Assembly: GCF_013778305.1 (NCBI RefSeq)
Contig: NZ_JACEIC010000002.1
Coordinates: 2,567,669-2,631,668, forward strand
From: Nocardioides agri
Lineage (GTDB): Bacteria > Actinomycetota > Actinomycetes > Propionibacteriales > Nocardioidaceae
Length of the DNA stretch: 64,000 bases
Reading direction: 5' to 3'
In this document: in pieces, positions 62,290 to 64,000 of the stretch
How the letters are laid out: every line of letters starts with the position of its first letter
Position numbering within the stretch: position 1 is the first letter of the stretch
Made by a program: the position numbers and the translations under genes
The notes under the pieces: generated by a model
Databases searched by the model: none
What the model was told of the DNA's origin: nothing
The model's input: only the letters and a program-made list of their open reading frames with translations

Positions 62290-62332
62290 CGCAACAGATC
62301 GGTGCGCGGAGCGGTGAAGACGCAACAGAACG
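62290..62332. promoter_or_regulatory. Direct repeats, candidate Lrp sites
   Basis: CGCAACAGATCG (62290-62301) and CGCAACAGAACG (62321-62332), identical but for one base and 31 bp apart (three helical turns), in the divergent promoter region. Confidence 0.45.
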
Positions 62333-62403
62333 CACGTGTCCGCGCGTCACATCGCATCATAGTTTCGTCGGCGTTCCGACCCGACGATTCTCAGGAGTCC
62401 TTC

Positions 62404-63246
62404 GTGACCGCCACCCTTCCCTCGCCAGTCGACGTCCCCGCTCGCGTGGCGCGCGCCAAGCGGTTCCTCATGTGCCGCCCCGACCACTTCGACGTCACCT
62501 ACGCGATCAACCCGTGGATGGACACCAGCCGCCCGGTCGACCGCGACCTCGCGCTGCGGCAGTGGGAGACGCTGCGCGCGGCCTACGAGGCCAAGGGCCA
62601 CCGCGTGGAGGTGGTGGACGGAGTCGTGGGGCTGCCGGACATGGTGTTCGCGGCCAACGGGGGCTTCGCGGTCGGGGATCGAGCCATGGCGGCGACCTTC
62701 GCCCACGTCGAGCGGCAGCCCGAGGGCGACGCCTACCACGCCTGGTTCACCGCGGCCGGGTTCACGAGCACGACCCGCGCGGTCGCCGTCAACGAGGGCG
62801 AGGGGGACCTGCTGCGCGTCGGCAACCTGATCCTCGCCGGGCACGGCTTCCGCAGCTCGACGCAGGCGCACCACGAGGTACGGGAGTTCTTCGGCCTCCC
62901 GGTGATCTCGCTCGAGCTCGTCGACCCGCGCTTCTACCACCTCGACACGGCCCTCTGCGTGCTCGACGACCACAACGTCGCCTACTACCCCGCCGCCTTC
63001 GCGCCCCAGGCTCAGCGCCTGCTGGAGCAGCTCTTCCCCGACGCGGTCATCGCCACGGACGCCGACGCCGAGGTGCTCGGTCTCAACGCCGTCTCCGACG
63101 GCCGCCACGTCTTCCTCACCGACGCGGCCACCGGGATGCACGCCGCCCTGCGCGAGCGCGGGTACGAGCCGGTCGGCATCGACCTGGGCGAGCTGCTCAA
63201 GGCCGGCGGCAGCGTCAAGTGCTGCACGCTGGAGCTGCACCCGTGA
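62404..63246 (+). CDS. Guanidino hydrolase: dimethylargininase or arginine dihydrolase (ArgZ-like)
   Basis: 280 residues of the arginine-deiminase superfamily. KRFLMCRPDHFDVTYAINPWMD near the N-terminus, the LPDMVFAANGGF segment, His in DPRFYHLDTALCVLD and catalytic Cys273 in GSVKCCTLEL. The CRPDHFDVTYAINPWM block resembles both actinobacterial dimethylargininases and cyanobacterial ArgZ, which converts arginine straight to ornithine. The adjacent ornithine aminotransferase favours an ornithine product (inference). GTG at 62404 has AGGAG upstream; longer frame rejected. GTGA overlap with rocD. Confidence 0.82.
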   Translation: MTATLPSPVDVPARVARAKRFLMCRPDHFDVTYAINPWMDTSRPVDRDLALRQWETLRAAYEAKGHRVEVVDGVVGLPDMVFAANGGFAVGDRAMAATFAHVERQPEGDAYHAWFTAAGFTSTTRAVAVNEGEGDLLRVGNLILAGHGFRSSTQAHHEVREFFGLPVISLELVDPRFYHLDTALCVLDDHNVAYYPAAFAPQAQRLLEQLFPDAVIATDADAEVLGLNAVSDGRHVFLTDAATGMHAALRERGYEPVGIDLGELLKAGGSVKCCTLELHP

Positions 63247-64000
63247 GCGCCGTCGGGATGGAGACCGCCGCCGCGGAGCGCACCCTCGCCCAGGTCGACG
63301 AGCGGGTCGCGCACAACTACCACCCGCTGCCCGTCGTCATCGGCAGCGCCGAGGGTGCCTGGCTGGTCGACACGACCGGCCGGCGCTACCTCGACATGCT
63401 CGGTGCCTACTCGGCGATGAACTTCGGGCACGGGCACCCAACCGTCGTCCAGGCCGCCCGCGACCAGCTCGAGCGGATGACGCTCGTCAGCCGGGCGTTC
63501 CACCACGACCTGCTCGGGCAGTTCGCCGAGGAGCTCACCGACCTGGTGGGCAAGGACATGCTGCTTCCGATGAACACCGGCGCCGAGGCGGTCGAGACGG
63601 CCCTCAAGGTGGCGCGGAAGTGGGGGTACGAGGTCAAGGGCGTGCCGGCCGGCCGAGCGCAGGTCATCGTGGCCCACGGCAACTTCCACGGCCGGACCAC
63701 CACGATCGTCAGCTTCTCCGACGACCCGGACGCCCGCGCGGGCTTCGGGCCGTTCACGCCCGGCTTCGTCGCGGTGCCGTACGGCGACGCGACCGCCGTC
63801 GCCGAGGCGATCACCCCGGACACGGTCGCCGTCCTCCTCGAGCCCGTGCAGGGCGAGGCCGGCGTCGTGATCCCGCCCGAGGGCTACCTGCAGCAGGTCC
63901 GGGAGACCTGCTCGCGCCATGACGTCCTGTTCATCGCCGACGAGGTGCAGTCCGGTCTCGGCCGCACCGGCCGCACGCTCGCGTGCCAGCACGCCGGCGT
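63243..64000 (+). CDS. rocD: Ornithine aminotransferase (partial, cut by window end)
   Basis: The first 252 residues of a class III PLP aminotransferase: YHPLPVVIGSAEGAWLVDTTGRRYLDMLGAYSAMNFGHGHP, MNTGAEAVETALKVARKWGY, GNFHGRTTTIVSFSDD, and EPVQGEAGVVIPPEGYL with FIADEVQSGLGRTG. This matches ornithine--2-oxo-acid aminotransferase (RocD), making glutamate semialdehyde. The PLP-binding lysine lies beyond 64000. GTG start overlaps the upstream stop. Confidence 0.9.
   Translation, partial: MSAVGMETAAAERTLAQVDERVAHNYHPLPVVIGSAEGAWLVDTTGRRYLDMLGAYSAMNFGHGHPTVVQAARDQLERMTLVSRAFHHDLLGQFAEELTDLVGKDMLLPMNTGAEAVETALKVARKWGYEVKGVPAGRAQVIVAHGNFHGRTTTIVSFSDDPDARAGFGPFTPGFVAVPYGDATAVAEAITPDTVAVLLEPVQGEAGVVIPPEGYLQQVRETCSRHDVLFIADEVQSGLGRTGRTLACQHAG

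Overview
The window is high-GC DNA (strong G/C third positions, many GTG starts, ATGA/GTGA gene overlaps). It looks like a piece of an actinobacterial chromosome, most likely Nocardioides or a close relative (Nocardioidaceae). Support for this: a BldG-type STAS protein next to a K+-independent H+-pyrophosphatase, a lysine-tailed type IA topoisomerase, SigE-family ECF sigma factors, a maleylpyruvate isomerase/MDMPI-type (mycothiol-linked) protein, and the order helicase - bldG - hppA - methyltransferase - topA - tmk - holB - exported alpha/beta hydrolase, which I recall from Streptomyces. The genus is an inference; no rRNA gene is present.

Layout. (1) 1-14265, core: HEAT-repeat protein and processive GT2 glycosyltransferase; DEAD/DEAH helicase operon on the minus strand; bldG, hppA, a SAM methyltransferase, a SigE-type sigma/membrane-protein pair, topA and a small membrane protein. 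(2) 14299-21326, a sugar cassette placed between topA and tmk: LacI regulator, a tandem 33-bp operator, ribulokinase, and a ChvE/MmsA/MmsB-type monosaccharide ABC importer. Arabinose isomerase and ribulose-phosphate epimerase are missing. (3) 21475-26304: tmk, holB, exported hydrolase, then small genes behind two candidate stress-sigma (SigB/SigF-like) promoters. (4) 26407-37822, an apparent organosulfur-scavenging locus: Fe(II)/2-oxoglutarate alkylsulfatase of the Rv3406/AtsK type, ROK regulator, peptide-type ABC importer (lipoprotein, two permeases, fused double ATPase), formylglycine-type arylsulfatase, epoxide-hydrolase-like protein and LysR regulator. (5) 38302-49286, a candidate genomic island running from an intact tRNA-Thr(CGT) with terminator to a degenerate copy of the same tRNA plus terminator. 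It holds gene-poor stretches, a TolB-like gene remnant, divergent regulator/enzyme pairs (HxlR, MarR), an SDR-SRPBCC fusion and ECF sigma factors. No integrase was recognised. (6) 49445-58806, accessory: STAS protein, AraC regulator, secreted phosphoesterase, atypical FtsH-like protease, orphan Imm51-like protein, collagen-like/tail-collar protein, and an RTX calcium-binding protein with a lipoprotein. (7) 59004-64000: SDR oxidoreductase, a three-gene envelope/holin-like operon, and an Lrp-controlled arginine-to-ornithine catabolic pair (guanidino-hydrolase plus ornithine aminotransferase, cut by the window end).

How the genes work together. The clearest functional units are the LacI-controlled sugar kinase and importer, the sulfate-ester uptake and hydrolysis locus with two desulfating enzymes of different chemistry, and the arginine/ornithine catabolic pair. 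No CRISPR array, rRNA, transposase or complete prophage was seen.
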